Part shown: positions 1 to 9,246 of the stretch, piece by piece
Numbering within the stretch: position 1 is the stretch's first letter
Layout: each line of letters starts with the position of its first letter
Assembly (NCBI RefSeq): GCF_900105005.1
Contig: NZ_LT629748.1
Span: 3,658,001-3,722,000 of the forward strand
Direction of reading: 5' to 3'
Source: Halopseudomonas litoralis
GTDB taxonomy: Bacteria > Pseudomonadota > Gammaproteobacteria > Pseudomonadales > Pseudomonadaceae
Length of the DNA stretch: 64,000 nt
Notes under the pieces: model-generated
What the model was told of the DNA's origin: nothing
Databases searched by the model: none
Seen by the model: only the letters and a program-made list of their open reading frames with translations
Made by a program: the position numbers and the translations under genes

Positions 1-459
1 CAGCTTGTGATCTTCCAGCAATTGCGGCTGGAAGCGGCTGAGAAAGCCGTTGGAGTGTTGGGCGAAGCGCCCCAGATTGCGATTGAGCTGCTGATACCAG
101 AACGGGAACTGACTCTCCCTGGCCAGATGCTCCACCTGATTGACGAAGCCCGAGCGCAAACTGCCGCCATCGACCTCCTGCAGCGCGACCACATCAAAGT
201 CATTGAGTAGCTTGGCAATCTGGCCGAGCGTCTGCTGACGACGCGCGTGCGGCAGCACATGCTGCCAGCCGCGGGTCAGATAATGATGGTAGCGCTGAGT
301 ATTGATGCCAACCTGAATATTGAAGCTGAGCAGCCGGAGCACATCTGGCAGCGCCGGTGCGTCGTCGCTGCAGGCCCAGTTCGGGTTGGTCTGCAGACAG
401 GCCGGCGCCATGGAGCCCTGGGTAGTGCGCCGCCATGGGATATTGCCCGTTGCAATCAT
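1..459 (-). CDS. Endonuclease/exonuclease/phosphatase (EEP) family protein, 3' end outside window
   Basis: The reverse frame from an ATG at 459 is open to the window edge, giving the first 153 residues. The motifs LLSFNIQVG (about residues 43-51) and VVALQEVDGG (about 94-103) are the first two conserved blocks of the EEP metal-dependent phosphodiesterase fold; the Asn and the Glu are the usual metal/substrate ligands. An AAGGGGG ribosome site lies about 7 nt before the ATG, and the gene begins 14 bp after the dsbA stop, so it is probably co-transcribed with dsbA. Pseudomonas carries an EEP protein at this place after dsbA. The substrate (nucleic acid, lipid or other phosphodiester) cannot be told. 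The C-terminal half with the catalytic His is not in the window. Confidence 0.85.
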   Translation of the reverse strand, partial: MIATGNIPWRRTTQGSMAPACLQTNPNWACSDDAPALPDVLRLLSFNIQVGINTQRYHHYLTRGWQHVLPHARRQQTLGQIAKLLNDFDVVALQEVDGGSLRSGFVNQVEHLARESQFPFWYQQLNRNLGRFAQHSNGFLSRFQPQLLEDHKL

Positions 460-473
460 CAAAGCCCCCTTGG

Positions 474-1106
474 TCAGGAACGTTCCTGATCCACCAGATA
501 TTCTGCGATTTTCAGCATTTCCTCGAAACTGCCGGCCATGCCGCCTTCAATTCGATATTTGCCGTTGACGATCAGCGTGGGTACACCCGAAGCGCGATAG
601 GCTTTGGCCAGCCGTTTGGCCTGATTCATCTTCAGGCTCACCCCGGCGGAGGACCAGGTCTTGCGGAATTCGTCTTCGTCAATGCCGTATTGCGAGAGCA
701 ATTTCACCATCGCATCCGGGTTGGCCAGGCGGTTACCCTGATTGTGAATCGCCTGGAATACCGCGGCATGGGCTTCATCCAGCTGATTCATGCTTTCCAG
801 AGTGTAGAACAACTGACCATGGGTATCCCAGGTGCCGCCAAAGAATGCCGGAACAGGACGGAAGTTCACATCCTCGGGCAGGGTTTTCTTCCACTCGCTG
901 ACGATAGGCTCGAAACTGAAGCAGTGGCCGCAGCCGTACCAGAACAGCTCGGCCACTTCGATCTTGTCGGGCTCCTGTGTCGGCGCCACTGCTGGCAGCT
1001 TGACATAATGCACGCCGGCCCGGTACTGGCTTTCCTGAGTCTGGGCCTGAGCCATCGCCAAACCACCCAGCAGCCATATCAATCCAACAGTCAACAACTT
1101 GCGCAT
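474..1106 (-). CDS. dsbA: Periplasmic thiol:disulfide interchange protein DsbA
   Basis: Oxidises cysteine pairs of exported proteins in the periplasm. The 210-residue protein has a Sec signal peptide (hydrophobic residues about 4-18, cleavage near AMAQA), the active-site CGHC at 59-62 inside FWYGCGHCFSFEP, and the cis-proline loop GVP at 174-176, all expected of DsbA. Length is normal for the family. It lies between cytochrome c4 and the EEP gene, as in Pseudomonas. A terminator at 1220-1250 separates it from the cytochrome gene, so its promoter should lie in the roughly 110 bp before the start. Confidence 0.96.
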   Translation of the reverse strand: MRKLLTVGLIWLLGGLAMAQAQTQESQYRAGVHYVKLPAVAPTQEPDKIEVAELFWYGCGHCFSFEPIVSEWKKTLPEDVNFRPVPAFFGGTWDTHGQLFYTLESMNQLDEAHAAVFQAIHNQGNRLANPDAMVKLLSQYGIDEDEFRKTWSSAGVSLKMNQAKRLAKAYRASGVPTLIVNGKYRIEGGMAGSFEEMLKIAEYLVDQERS

Positions 1107-1219
1107 GTGTCTCTCCAGACGCTATTTCAGACAATATTCTGTGTCATTCAGGCCATCATGATGGCAAAAAGGTTCCCCGGCTGGCTATCGTGCTGGCCGC
1201 CTGGGTTTTCAACAGTCGC

Positions 1220-1250
1220 AAAAAAGGGTGGCCTTAGCCACCCTTTTTTT
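1220..1250 (-). terminator. Rho-independent terminator after cytochrome c4 gene
   Basis: A GGGTGGC / GCCACCC stem with a 4-nt loop is flanked by A-runs on one side and T-runs on the other, so read on the minus strand it ends in a T-tract just after the cytochrome c4 gene. The symmetry means it could also work in the other direction. Confidence 0.9.
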
Positions 1251-1280
1251 ATCACCAGCTATTGCAATGCAACACGGCGA

Positions 1281-1889
1281 TCAACGCAGGCCCTGGATAT
1301 AGCTCGAGACGGCCTCGATATCCTTGTTGCTGAGACGCGAAGCAATGGTCTGCATGATCATGGCATCGCCATCATTGACCCGGTTACCTTCACGGAAGTC
1401 GGTCAGCTGTTTGGCGGTATAGGTCGCGTGCTGCCCGGCCAGCTGCGGGAAGGCAGCGGGATCGTTGCCCTGACCAGTCGGTGAGTGGCAACCGGTACAG
1501 GCCGGCAGGCCGATAGCCAGGTCGCCGCCACGGTAGATGGCTTCACCACGGGCAACCAGCTCGGGATCGGCAGCACCGCCAGTCAGGGTTTGTGATGAAT
1601 AATAAGCCGCAGCGTCAGCCAGGTCCTGCTCGCTCATGTTGGCCACGATAGCGGTCATTTCCGGCACGACCCGCACTTCTTCCTTGATTTCTATCAGCTG
1701 CTTGAGCAGATAACGCTCCCCTTGCCCGGCCAGGCTAGGCCAGTTCGGCATGACACTGTTGCCATCTGCGCCATGACAGGCCGAACAGACGGCCACTTTG
1801 CCCTTACCAGCTTCGGCATCACCCTGCAGTGCATGGGCCGAACCGGCCACACCGAGGGATAACACCAGACTTACAAGTAATTTATTCAT
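1281..1889 (-). CDS. cc4: Diheme cytochrome c4
   Basis: Periplasmic electron carrier that can feed terminal oxidases. The 202-residue precursor has a signal peptide ending about AHA (residue 20) and two homologous cytochrome c domains, each with one heme site: CSACH at 35-39 and CTGCH at 131-135. Distal Met ligands are plausible in each half (for example in the VMPNWP and AMIMQT regions). The duplicated architecture and length are those of cytochrome c4. The gene is followed by a strong terminator and then dsbA. It may donate electrons to the aa3 oxidase encoded further along this window; that link is inference. Confidence 0.95.
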   Translation of the reverse strand: MNKLLVSLVLSLGVAGSAHALQGDAEAGKGKVAVCSACHGADGNSVMPNWPSLAGQGERYLLKQLIEIKEEVRVVPEMTAIVANMSEQDLADAAAYYSSQTLTGGAADPELVARGEAIYRGGDLAIGLPACTGCHSPTGQGNDPAAFPQLAGQHATYTAKQLTDFREGNRVNDGDAMIMQTIASRLSNKDIEAVSSYIQGLR

Positions 1890-2116
1890 CGGCTAATCCA
1901 ATTACGGCTAAAAGAAAAATCAGGCCTGGCCTGCGTCCGGTCTTGATGACCACGTTATGTGCAGACAGCCTTGCATACTTGCCGACATTACCGGGCCGGC
2001 ACCAATAAGCGCCCATGCTAGCCGCCACCCGGAGGCAGCGCAATGGCCATACTGTCGCAGTGCACTGTCACGATATTAAACGGCGGCATTATATACTAAG
2101 CTAGCCGCTGACGTGA

Positions 2117-2788
2117 ATGCATCAAGCCACACAGACCGGATATTCCATGCCCTCAGCTACACCTCTTGCCATTCTCTGCCAGACAGCCAGTTTCATCAAA
2201 AGCGCCAGTCAGGCGGACCAGTGCCCGGCCGATCAAGGTCTGGAAGTGGCCTTTGCCGGCCGCTCCAATGCCGGTAAATCCAGCGCCCTGAACACCTTGA
2301 CCCACGCACGGCTGGCCCGTACCTCGAAAACCCCGGGGCGTACCCAACTGATCAACTTCTTCGGCCTGGACGAGGAACACCGTCTGGTCGACCTGCCCGG
2401 TTACGGTTACGCCAAGGTACCGCTGGAGTTAAAGGAGCACTGGAAGCTGCACCTGGACGCCTACCTCACCCAGCGCAATTCCCTGGCCGGCGTGGTACTG
2501 GTCATGGACATTCGTCACCCATTGTCCGGATTCGACCGGATGATGCTCGAATGGGCGGACGTGACTGGCCTGCCGGCGCACATCCTGCTGAGCAAGTCGG
2601 ACAAGCTGTCCTACGGCGCCGCCAAGGGTGTGCTGCTCAAGGTGCAGAGCACGGTGCGCAAGGAGTTCGGCAACCGTGCCAGCGTGCAGTTGTTCTCCTC
2701 ACCCAAACGCCAGGGCATCGAGGAGGCGCACGCGGTGCTGGAAAGCTGGTTGTATCCTGCAGAGGATCTGGAGCAGCCTGAGGAATAA
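2117..2788 (+). CDS. engB: Ribosome biogenesis GTPase EngB (YihA/YsxC)
   Basis: TRAFAC-class GTPase needed for large ribosomal subunit assembly. P-loop GRSNAGKS at about 48-55, switch-region TPGRTQ, G3 DLPGYG and G4-type SKSDKL are all present. The listed start gives 223 residues; an internal ATG at 2147 would give 213 residues beginning MPSATP, closer to typical family length, and neither start has a convincing ribosome site. A TATACT hexamer at 2092-2097 could be the -10 box. It converges with the polA/sRNA side across 230 bp, the classic polA-engB arrangement. Confidence 0.93.
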   Translation: MHQATQTGYSMPSATPLAILCQTASFIKSASQADQCPADQGLEVAFAGRSNAGKSSALNTLTHARLARTSKTPGRTQLINFFGLDEEHRLVDLPGYGYAKVPLELKEHWKLHLDAYLTQRNSLAGVVLVMDIRHPLSGFDRMMLEWADVTGLPAHILLSKSDKLSYGAAKGVLLKVQSTVRKEFGNRASVQLFSSPKRQGIEEAHAVLESWLYPAEDLEQPEE

Positions 2789-2810
2789 CGGGGACGCTCA
2801 AATAGCAGAC

Positions 2811-2851
2811 AAAAAAAACCCCGAACTTCTATGGGGAGGGAAGGTTCGGGG
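2811..2851 (-). terminator. Terminator shared by the sRNA and polA read-through
   Basis: CCCCGAA (plus-strand 2819-2825) pairs with TTCGGGG (2845-2851); on the minus strand the stem is followed by eight Ts (plus-strand A-run 2811-2818). It would end both the sRNA and any transcript reading on from polA. Confidence 0.92.
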
Positions 2852-2945
2852 CTTAACGACCGGGCTGTGCTAGGAAAGGGATGCCCGGTATTCTGCCAAC
2901 ACTAAATCACATCTAAGGAGCATGAAGGGCTTGACGGGCCATTCA
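2811..2945 (-). ncRNA. ersA: ErsA-like small regulatory RNA (Spot 42 locus)
   Basis: The polA-engB gap is where Escherichia has spf (Spot 42) and Pseudomonas aeruginosa has ErsA, an envelope-stress sRNA of about 132 nt made from an AlgU (sigma-22) promoter. Here the minus strand has a sigma-E/AlgU-like promoter (-35 GAACTT, 17 nt, -10 TCAGA) ending at 2951 and a strong terminator (CCCCGAA/TTCGGGG stem, then eight Ts) ending at 2811. A start about 6-7 nt after the -10 box gives roughly 135 nt, matching ErsA. ErsA is known in P. aeruginosa to repress algC and to act on oprD; targets here are unknown. Exact 5' end is inferred. Confidence 0.82.
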
Positions 2946-2950
2946 TAGTC

Positions 2951-2978
2951 TCTGACCGGGCAGTTTCCGGTTAAGTTC
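2951..2978 (-). promoter_or_regulatory. AlgU/sigma-E-type promoter of the ErsA-like RNA
   Basis: GAACTT (2978-2973) and TCAGA (2955-2951) are separated by 17 nt, matching the extracytoplasmic-function sigma consensus GAACTT-N16/17-TCTGA/TCAAA. It sits just upstream of a short transcript-sized region that ends in a terminator. Confidence 0.8.
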
Positions 2979-3019
2979 CGAATTATTGCAGAAAATATTT
3001 TTATCCGGAGATGGGGCGC

Positions 3020-5764
3020 TCAATGCGCCTCATCCCAGTTGTTTCCAGTACCCACTTCCACCAGTAGCGGCACGTCGAGTTCAGCGGCGGCGCTCATGTG
3101 CTGGCACAGCCCGGCGCTGATCTGATCAAGCAGATCCTCGCGCACTTCCAGTACCAGTTCGTCATGCACCTGCATGACCACACGGGCGTCCAGTCTCGAT
3201 TCCGTCAGCCAGCGATCCACTTCGACCATGGCTCGCTTGATGATGTCGGCCGCGGTGCCCTGCATGGGTGCGTTGATCGCGGTGCGCTCGGCGCCTTTGC
3301 GCATGGCCTGGTTCTTCGAGTGAATCTCCGGCAGGTACAGGCGTCGACCGAACAGGGTTTCGACGAAGCCTTTCTCCGCCGCCTGCGCCCGAGTGTCTTC
3401 CATATAGCGCAGTACGCCTGGATAGCGGGTGAAGTAGCGATCGATATAGGCCTGCGACTGCTTGCGATCGACGCCGATCTGCTTGGCCAGGCCAAAGGCG
3501 CTCATGCCATAGATCAGACCGAAGTTGATCGCCTTGGCGCTGCGCCGCTGATCGTTGCTGACCTCATCCAGAGCGACGCCGAATACCTCGGCGGCGGTGG
3601 CGCGGTGCACGTCGAGACCCTGACGGAAGGCCTCCAGCAGGCCCTCGTCCTGCGCCAGATGAGCCATGATGCGCAGCTCGATCTGAGAGTAGTCGGCCGC
3701 CATTATCTTGTAGCCTTCCGGGGCGATGAAGGCCTGACGGATGCGTCGGCCCTCGGCGCTGCGGATCGGAATGTTCTGCAGGTTCGGATCGGACGAGGAC
3801 AGTCGGCCGGTAGCAGTGACCGCCTGGTGATAACTGGTATGGATGCGTCCGGTACGCGGATTGATCTGTTCGGGTAGCCGGTCGGTATAGGTGCTCTTGA
3901 GCTTGCTCACCGTGCGGTACTGCATGATCACCTGGGGCAACTCATAGCCTTGTTCCGCCAGCTCGGCGAGTACCGATTCGGCAGTGGACGGCTGGCCCTT
4001 GGCGGTCTTGGATATCACCGGCAGGCCCTGCTTTTCATAGAGAATGGCGCACAACTGCTTCGGCGAGCCAAGATTGAACTCCTCCCCGGCCAGATCAAAG
4101 GCCTGCCGTTCGAGGGCCGTCATCTTGTCGCCCAGCTCCCGGCTCTGGATGCCCAACAGCTTGGCATCGACCAGCGCACCGCTGCGCTCGATCCGCGCCA
4201 ACACCGGCACCAGTGGCATCTCTATCTGCTCCAGCACCTTGGCCAGCGAGCTGATGCCTTGCAGCTTCTGCCACAGTGTCTGATGCAGGCGCAGGGTGAT
4301 GTCGGCATCTTCGGCGGCGTAGGGGCCAGCCTGTTCCAGTGCAATCTGGTCAAAGGTCAGTTGTTTTGCACCCTTGCCGGCAATGTCTTCGAAACGTACT
4401 GTGCCGGTGCCCAGGTATTTGAGCGCCAGGCTGTCCATATCGTGACGTGTCGCTGTTGAGTCCAGCACATAGGATTCAAGCATGGTATCGAAAGCCACGC
4501 CCTGCACCTGGATGCCGTAATGCGCCAGGACGTTCATGTCGTATTTTGCGTGTTGTGCCACCTTGCGCTTGTCCGGATCTTCCAGTAAGGGCTTGAGTGC
4601 GGCCAGCACCTGATCACGGTCGAGCTGCTCGGGCACGCCCATGTAGCTATGGGCCAGCGGTACATAGGCTGCTTCATGGGGATTGACAGCGAAGGACAGA
4701 CCGACCAGCTCCGCCTGCTGGGCGTAAATGCTGGTGGTCTCGGTATCAAAGGCAAACAGAGAGGCGTTCTGCAACTTGTTGAGCCACAGGTCAAAGCCCG
4801 CCTGATCAAGGATGGTCTCGTACGTTGCTTCCACAGCCTCGGTCTGGTTCGGTGTCTCTACGGTCTGGCCGGCGGTTTTTGCTTCACGCAGCAGGTCGTC
4901 GAGCCAATTCTTGAATTCCAGTGTGCGATACAGCTCGATCAGAGCTTCACGGTTGGGCTCGGTCGGATGCAGCGCGTCGACTTTCACATCCAGCTCGACA
5001 TCTATCTTGATGGTCGCCAGCTGGTGGGACAGATAGGCCATGTCCTTGTGTTCCAGCAGTTTCTCCGGCAGCTTCTTGGCGCCACGGATCGGCAGCTCGG
5101 GAATCTTCTCCAGATTGGCGTAGATCACATCCATGCCGCCACCGAGCCCGTTGAGCAGGCCCTGCGCGGTCTTCTCACCCACGCCCGGCACGCCGGGAAT
5201 ATTGTCGGACTTGTCGCCCATCAATGCGAGAAAATCGATGATCAACTCAGGGCCGACACCGAATTTCTCCCTTACCCCCTCAGGGTTCATGACCGTATTG
5301 GTCATGGTGTTGACCAGGGTAATGTGCTCGTCGACCAACTGCGCCATGTCCTTGTCGCCGGTGGAAATCACCACCGGGCAACCTACCGCGGCGCTTTGCC
5401 GGGCCAGCGTGCCGATCACGTCATCCGCCTCAACCCCATCGACGCACAATAGCGGCAGGCCCAGCGCCTTGACGCTGGCGTGCAGCGGCTCGATCTGCGA
5501 ACGCAGATCATCAGGCATGGGTGGGCGGTGCGATTTGTAATCCTCGAACAGCGCATCGCGGAAGGTCGGGCCCTTGGCATCGAAGACCACCGCGATGGGG
5601 CTGTCCGGATACTGCTTGCGCAGGCTCCTGAGCATATTGAGAACGCCCTTGACGGCGCCGGTCGGCTTGCCGGTGGAGGTGGTCAGTGGCGGCAGTGCGT
5701 GGAAGGCACGGTACAGATAGGAGGAGCCGTCAACGAGAATCAGCGGGGCAATGGAGTCAGTCAT
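3020..5764 (-). CDS. polA: DNA polymerase I
   Basis: Repair and Okazaki-fragment polymerase of 914 residues with all three domains. The N-terminal 5'-3' exonuclease (about 1-290) shows [15 protein letters not shown] and the helix-hairpin-helix segment [10 protein letters not shown]. The 3'-5' proofreading domain has its DTETT motif, so proofreading looks intact. The C-terminal polymerase domain has DYSQIELR (motif A), the O-helix region [14 protein letters not shown] (motif B) and [10 protein letters not shown] (motif C). Start ATG at 5764. It precedes the ErsA-like RNA on the same strand and is divergent from the DUF2782 gene across 75 bp. Confidence 0.98.
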   Translation of the reverse strand: MTDSIAPLILVDGSSYLYRAFHALPPLTTSTGKPTGAVKGVLNMLRSLRKQYPDSPIAVVFDAKGPTFRDALFEDYKSHRPPMPDDLRSQIEPLHASVKALGLPLLCVDGVEADDVIGTLARQSAAVGCPVVISTGDKDMAQLVDEHITLVNTMTNTVMNPEGVREKFGVGPELIIDFLALMGDKSDNIPGVPGVGEKTAQGLLNGLGGGMDVIYANLEKIPELPIRGAKKLPEKLLEHKDMAYLSHQLATIKIDVELDVKVDALHPTEPNREALIELYRTLEFKNWLDDLLREAKTAGQTVETPNQTEAVEATYETILDQAGFDLWLNKLQNASLFAFDTETTSIYAQQAELVGLSFAVNPHEAAYVPLAHSYMGVPEQLDRDQVLAALKPLLEDPDKRKVAQHAKYDMNVLAHYGIQVQGVAFDTMLESYVLDSTATRHDMDSLALKYLGTGTVRFEDIAGKGAKQLTFDQIALEQAGPYAAEDADITLRLHQTLWQKLQGISSLAKVLEQIEMPLVPVLARIERSGALVDAKLLGIQSRELGDKMTALERQAFDLAGEEFNLGSPKQLCAILYEKQGLPVISKTAKGQPSTAESVLAELAEQGYELPQVIMQYRTVSKLKSTYTDRLPEQINPRTGRIHTSYHQAVTATGRLSSSDPNLQNIPIRSAEGRRIRQAFIAPEGYKIMAADYSQIELRIMAHLAQDEGLLEAFRQGLDVHRATAAEVFGVALDEVSNDQRRSAKAINFGLIYGMSAFGLAKQIGVDRKQSQAYIDRYFTRYPGVLRYMEDTRAQAAEKGFVETLFGRRLYLPEIHSKNQAMRKGAERTAINAPMQGTAADIIKRAMVEVDRWLTESRLDARVVMQVHDELVLEVREDLLDQISAGLCQHMSAAAELDVPLLVEVGTGNNWDEAH

Positions 5765-5839
5765 GCGTCAGGTCAGCGTTCCAGAGAGAAAAGAGGCTAG
5801 AATGAAGTTGTCGTCATTCCATAAAAGGACAAGGTTAAC

Positions 5840-6127
5840 ATGACACGCATAATTGGCCGCGGGTTGGCTGCCCTGGTATTGATAGCAAGTTTCTCGGTTA
5901 TGGCGCAGGAGCCACCGCTGACCGGCGAGCCGGACGTTACCATTCGTCAGGAAGGCGACAAGACCATTGAGGAATATCGCCTGAATGGCTTTCTCTATGC
6001 CATCAAGGTCACCCCGAAGAATGGCGCGCCCTACTTTCTGGTGGCGGTGGATGATGATGGCAACTTCACCCGTGCCGACAATCCCAACGGCTTGCGTATC
6101 CCGTCGTGGAAGATCTTCGAATGGTAA
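5840..6127 (+). CDS. DUF2782 periplasmic protein
   Basis: A 95-residue protein with a signal peptide (hydrophobic segment about 8-20, cleavage near VMAQ) and a short mature domain with the pattern EYRLNGFLYAIKVTP and a PYFLVAVDDDGNF strand, which fits DUF2782. It lies between polA and thrB as in Pseudomonas genomes. An AAAAGGA ribosome site precedes the ATG. Function unknown; thrB begins 9 bp after the stop, so the two are probably one transcript. Confidence 0.88.
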   Translation: MTRIIGRGLAALVLIASFSVMAQEPPLTGEPDVTIRQEGDKTIEEYRLNGFLYAIKVTPKNGAPYFLVAVDDDGNFTRADNPNGLRIPSWKIFEW

Positions 6128-6136
6128 GGCGCTGAC

Positions 6137-7090
6137 ATGTCGGTATTCACTCCGGTTGAACGGGCGCAGTTGGCGGACTTTCTCAGTGGCTTCGATGTTG
6201 GCAGGTTGATCGACTACAGCGGTATTGTCGGTGGCACGGAGAACAGCAATTTCTTTGTCGCCACCGAGCACGGTGAGTATGTGCTGACCCTGATCGAGCG
6301 TGGCCCGATTGCCGAGCTGCCGTTTTTTGTCGAGCTGCTTGATTGTCTGCATGGAGCAGGGTTGCCGGTGCCTTATGCCATTCGCAACCGTCAGGCACGG
6401 GCGCTGCATGAGCTCAACCAGCGCCCGGCGCTGCTGCAGCCGCGGTTGTCTGGCCGGCATGTCGGTATTTCCGACGCCAGTCACTGCCATGCCGTCGGGC
6501 AGACGCTGGCTGGACTGCACAACGCCACAACCGACAGCAGTCTGCAGCGGCGCAGCGACCGGGGGCTTGAGTGGATGACCGCAGAGACCCAGGCGCTGTT
6601 GGAGCGCAGTGAACCCTCGGCCAGGCAATTGTTGCAGTCGATGCTTGCTGTATTGGAACGATTGCAGCGAGAACGCCCGGAGCTGCCCGAAGCCGTGCTG
6701 CATGGCGACCTGTTCCGTGACAATGTATTGTTCGACGGCCATCACCTGACGGGTGTCATCGACTTCTACAACGCCTTCAATGGCTGGACGCTGTACGACG
6801 TCGCCATTTGCGTCAACGACTGGTGTCTGGCTGAAACGGGTGGGCTGGACGCACGGCGGGCCGAGTCCCTGCTGGCCGGCTACGCCAGCCAGCGTCGCTT
6901 TACCCCGCTGGAAGCAGAGCACTGGCCCGACCTGCTGCGTCTCGCCGCGCTGCGCTTCTGGTTGTCACGGGAGTTGGCGGCGGATCAGCATGCCGAGCAG
7001 AGCGGCGTGCTGATCAAGGACCCGATGCATTTTCAGCGGCTGCTGGAATGGCATCGGGATGTCGGAGTGGGCTTGCCGCTGGCGCTGTAG
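6137..7090 (+). CDS. thrB: Homoserine kinase, aminoglycoside-phosphotransferase-fold type
   Basis: Phosphorylates L-homoserine for threonine synthesis. The 317-residue protein has the choline/APH-type kinase fold rather than the GHMP fold: GGTENSNFFVAT near residue 31, the catalytic loop HGDLFRDNVLFDG (about 192-204) with Asp and Asn, and the metal-binding GVIDFYNA (about 209-216). This is the ThrB type used by Pseudomonas. An AAGG site lies just before the ATG. It converges with xenA with only 11 bp between stops. Confidence 0.93.
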   Translation: MSVFTPVERAQLADFLSGFDVGRLIDYSGIVGGTENSNFFVATEHGEYVLTLIERGPIAELPFFVELLDCLHGAGLPVPYAIRNRQARALHELNQRPALLQPRLSGRHVGISDASHCHAVGQTLAGLHNATTDSSLQRRSDRGLEWMTAETQALLERSEPSARQLLQSMLAVLERLQRERPELPEAVLHGDLFRDNVLFDGHHLTGVIDFYNAFNGWTLYDVAICVNDWCLAETGGLDARRAESLLAGYASQRRFTPLEAEHWPDLLRLAALRFWLSRELAADQHAEQSGVLIKDPMHFQRLLEWHRDVGVGLPLAL

Positions 7091-7101
7091 CAGTCAGCTG
7101 A

Positions 7102-8190
7102 TCAGTACCGCTCCAGCCAGTGCGCATAAGGTGCCGGCAGGGTCCAGGAGGCTTTGTCGATCTTCAGCTCCCGTGCGGCGTAATAGGCCCAGTGCGGGTT
7201 GGCCAGATGCGCCTTGCCGACCATAACCAGATCCAGCTGGCCATCCTGTACCGCCTTTTCCGCGATATGCGGCTCGCCGAAGCCCCAGGCAGAGGACACC
7301 GGGATGCCCACTTCACGACGTACACGCTCGGCAATCGGTCCCATGAACGCCGGTGCCCAGGGAATCTGCGCTTCGGGCGTATTGAAACCGATGCTGACAC
7401 TGATCATATCCAGCCCGGCGTCTTTCAGTCGGCGGGTCAGGTCGATGGATTCGTTCAGGGTCTGCTCATCCTTGCCATCGAACTCCAACACACCGAAGCG
7501 CATGGTTAACGGCAGATGCGCCGGCCACACTTCACGAACGGCAGCAAAGGTTTCACGCAGGAAGCGGCTGCGGTTTTCGTAGTTGCCACCGTAGGCGTCG
7601 GTACGCTGGTTGGAGTGCTCGGAGAAGAAGCTCTGCGCCAGATAGCCGTGAGCGAAATGCAGCTCCAACCACTCGAAGCCGACGTCGAGGGCCCGCTTGG
7701 CAGCGGCAACGAAATCGTCGCGCACCCGGGCGATATCTTCCAGCGTCATTTCACGCGGTTGCTTGGGGAGGTTCTTGCCGAAGGCCAGCGCCGAGGGCGC
7801 GATGGTCTGCCAGCCGCGCGGGGCATCGTTGGCAATATGGTCGTCGCCTTCCCAGGGATTGTGCGCGCTGGCCTTGCGGCCGGCGTGGGCGATCTGGATG
7901 CCCGGCACCGAGCCGTGCTTCTTGATGGCCTGCACCGTGGGAATGAACGCCTGAGCCAGCTCATCACTCCAGATACCTGCACAGTCCGGGGTGATGCGGC
8001 CTTCCGGTGCTACTGCGGTGGCCTCGACGATAACCAGACCGGCACCGCCGCGGGCCATACCGGCGTAGTTCTGCAGGTGCCAGTCATTCACCAGGCCATC
8101 AACGGCGCTGTACTGACACATGGGTGGTATGGCAATCCGGTTGCGCAGAGTGACGTCCTTGAGCGTAAAGGGTTGGAAGAGCGCGGACAT
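7102..8190 (-). CDS. xenA: Old-yellow-enzyme NADPH:flavin oxidoreductase, XenA/YqjM type
   Basis: FMN-dependent ene-reductase of 362 residues that reduces activated C=C bonds and nitro compounds. The N-terminus (LKDVTLRNRIAIPPMCQYS) carries the Cys that tunes flavin potential in the XenA/YqjM subgroup, then HAGRKAS, the substrate-binding ELHFAHGYLAQSF (His pair) and the C-terminal APYAHWLERY with the Trp that reaches the neighbouring active site in the dimer. The sequence strongly resembles Pseudomonas putida XenA from memory. An AGGAAA ribosome site is 5 nt before the ATG. It is divergent from an ArsR-type regulator, with a perfect palindrome between them. Confidence 0.93.
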   Translation of the reverse strand: MSALFQPFTLKDVTLRNRIAIPPMCQYSAVDGLVNDWHLQNYAGMARGGAGLVIVEATAVAPEGRITPDCAGIWSDELAQAFIPTVQAIKKHGSVPGIQIAHAGRKASAHNPWEGDDHIANDAPRGWQTIAPSALAFGKNLPKQPREMTLEDIARVRDDFVAAAKRALDVGFEWLELHFAHGYLAQSFFSEHSNQRTDAYGGNYENRSRFLRETFAAVREVWPAHLPLTMRFGVLEFDGKDEQTLNESIDLTRRLKDAGLDMISVSIGFNTPEAQIPWAPAFMGPIAERVRREVGIPVSSAWGFGEPHIAEKAVQDGQLDLVMVGKAHLANPHWAYYAARELKIDKASWTLPAPYAHWLERY

Positions 8191-8217
8191 GGGTTTTCCT
8201 GTGGGGTGGGTAAAACG

Positions 8218-8241
8218 ATTGTTCGATAATAATCGAACAAT
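8218..8241. promoter_or_regulatory. Perfect palindromic operator between xenA and arsR-family gene
   Basis: Half-sites ATTGTTCGAT and ATCGAACAAT are exact reverse complements separated by AATA. The palindrome sits 28 bp ahead of xenA and 36 bp ahead of the regulator, the right place for one dimeric ArsR protein to control both genes. Confidence 0.85.
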
Positions 8242-8276
8242 AGATCAAAAACAAATCATTATGTAGACTCCAAGCC

Positions 8277-8609
8277 ATGAGACCTTTCAAACACCCAGCC
8301 GTCAGCGACTTTGTGCTGGAGCGTGTATTACACGCTCTCAGCGACCCGGTACGCCTGGAGATAGTGCAATGCCTGGCGCAGGTAGCCGAGGCCAGTTGCG
8401 GCGAGCTGGATGGCGGGCGCCCCAAATCGAGCATGTCGCATCATTTTCGGGTGCTGCGTGACGCGGGCCTGGTGTGCACCTACGGCGTGGGCACCACCCA
8501 TATCAATTCGCTGCGGCGTCAGGAGATGGACAACCGCTTCCCCGGTTTGCTGGAGGCGGTTCTGGGGAATATCGCGGTGCAGACCGTCAATATCGAGGGG
8601 CAAGGCTGA
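8277..8609 (+). CDS. ArsR-family winged-helix transcriptional regulator
   Basis: A 110-residue ArsR-fold regulator: helix LHALSDPVRLEIVQCLAQ (19-36) and recognition helix MSHHFRVLRDAGLV (53-66), then a beta-wing. It lacks the CxC or His/Asp metal sites of classic metal sensors but has three cysteines, C32, C41 and C67, so it could be redox or electrophile responsive. Being divergent from xenA around a perfect palindrome, it probably represses xenA and itself and is released by the compounds XenA reduces; this is inference from layout. It ends 4 bp before the Sco gene on the other strand. Confidence 0.9.
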   Translation: MRPFKHPAVSDFVLERVLHALSDPVRLEIVQCLAQVAEASCGELDGGRPKSSMSHHFRVLRDAGLVCTYGVGTTHINSLRRQEMDNRFPGLLEAVLGNIAVQTVNIEGQG

Positions 8610-8613
8610 GGCT

Positions 8614-9246
8614 TTACTCTGCCATCACCCTGGGCAGCCATTGGGCCAACTGCTCAGGTTTCAGCGGAGGACGGATGAAGCCGACGTAACGGCCTTCGGG
8701 ATCGACCATCACCACTTGCCCGCTATGATCGACCAGATAGTCCGGCTCACTGGTATCCGGCTCGATATAGGCTACGGACAGCGCCTGTGCCAGGCGGGCC
8801 AGTTGCTCTGGCTCGCCGGTGGCGCCGTGAAACCCGGCATTGAAGAAGTCCAGATACTGACTCATCTGCTCCGGCGTATCGCGTGCCGGGTCAACACTGA
8901 TCATGGTGACGCGCAGGTTGTCAGCCTGCTCCGGCGGCAGGCTGGTCACCAGCTGGCGCAGTTCGGCCATAGTCGTGGGGCAGATGTCCGGGCAGAAGGT
9001 ATAACCGAAGAACAGCAGATCCCACTGACCCTGCAGAGTATCCTGGGTCCAGTCACCGCCCGCTGCCGACTGCAGTGTCACCTCGGGTATCGAACGCGGG
9101 GCATCAAACAGAAAGAGCCCATTCTGCGATAGCAGGTCGCGACCCAGCGCGGCTGGTCGCATCACCTTGTTGACGACAGCACCGATGACCAGGGCGATGA
9201 CCGCCACCGTGATCAGAACGGTTTTCTGCACTCCAGTCAGAGCCAT
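8614..9246 (-). CDS. SCO1/SenC family copper chaperone
   Basis: Membrane-anchored thioredoxin-fold protein that helps deliver copper to the CuA centre of cytochrome oxidase. From the ATG at 9246, preceded by AGGAG, it has 210 residues: one N-terminal membrane segment (about 9-27), copper/thiol motif CPDICP with C85 and C89, and the copper-ligand His in LVDHSG (H174). A longer reading begins 60 bp upstream but lacks a ribosome site and would overlap cyoE further. The start overlaps the cyoE stop by 10 bp, so the two are translationally linked. Confidence 0.93.
   Translation of the reverse strand: MALTGVQKTVLITVAVIALVIGAVVNKVMRPAALGRDLLSQNGLFLFDAPRSIPEVTLQSAAGGDWTQDTLQGQWDLLFFGYTFCPDICPTTMAELRQLVTSLPPEQADNLRVTMISVDPARDTPEQMSQYLDFFNAGFHGATGEPEQLARLAQALSVAYIEPDTSEPDYLVDHSGQVVMVDPEGRYVGFIRPPLKPEQLAQWLPRVMAE

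Noticed and set aside
435..1484. Plus-strand open frame (349 codons) over dsbA and cytochrome c4
   Set aside because: It runs across two well-supported genes and the terminator; composition is not protein-like.
2065..2097. Full promoter for engB
   Set aside because: TATACT is a good -10, but no -35 lies at 16-18 nt spacing.
4649..5452. Plus-strand open frame over the polA 5' exonuclease region
   Set aside because: Antisense shadow of polA, no motif or ribosome site.
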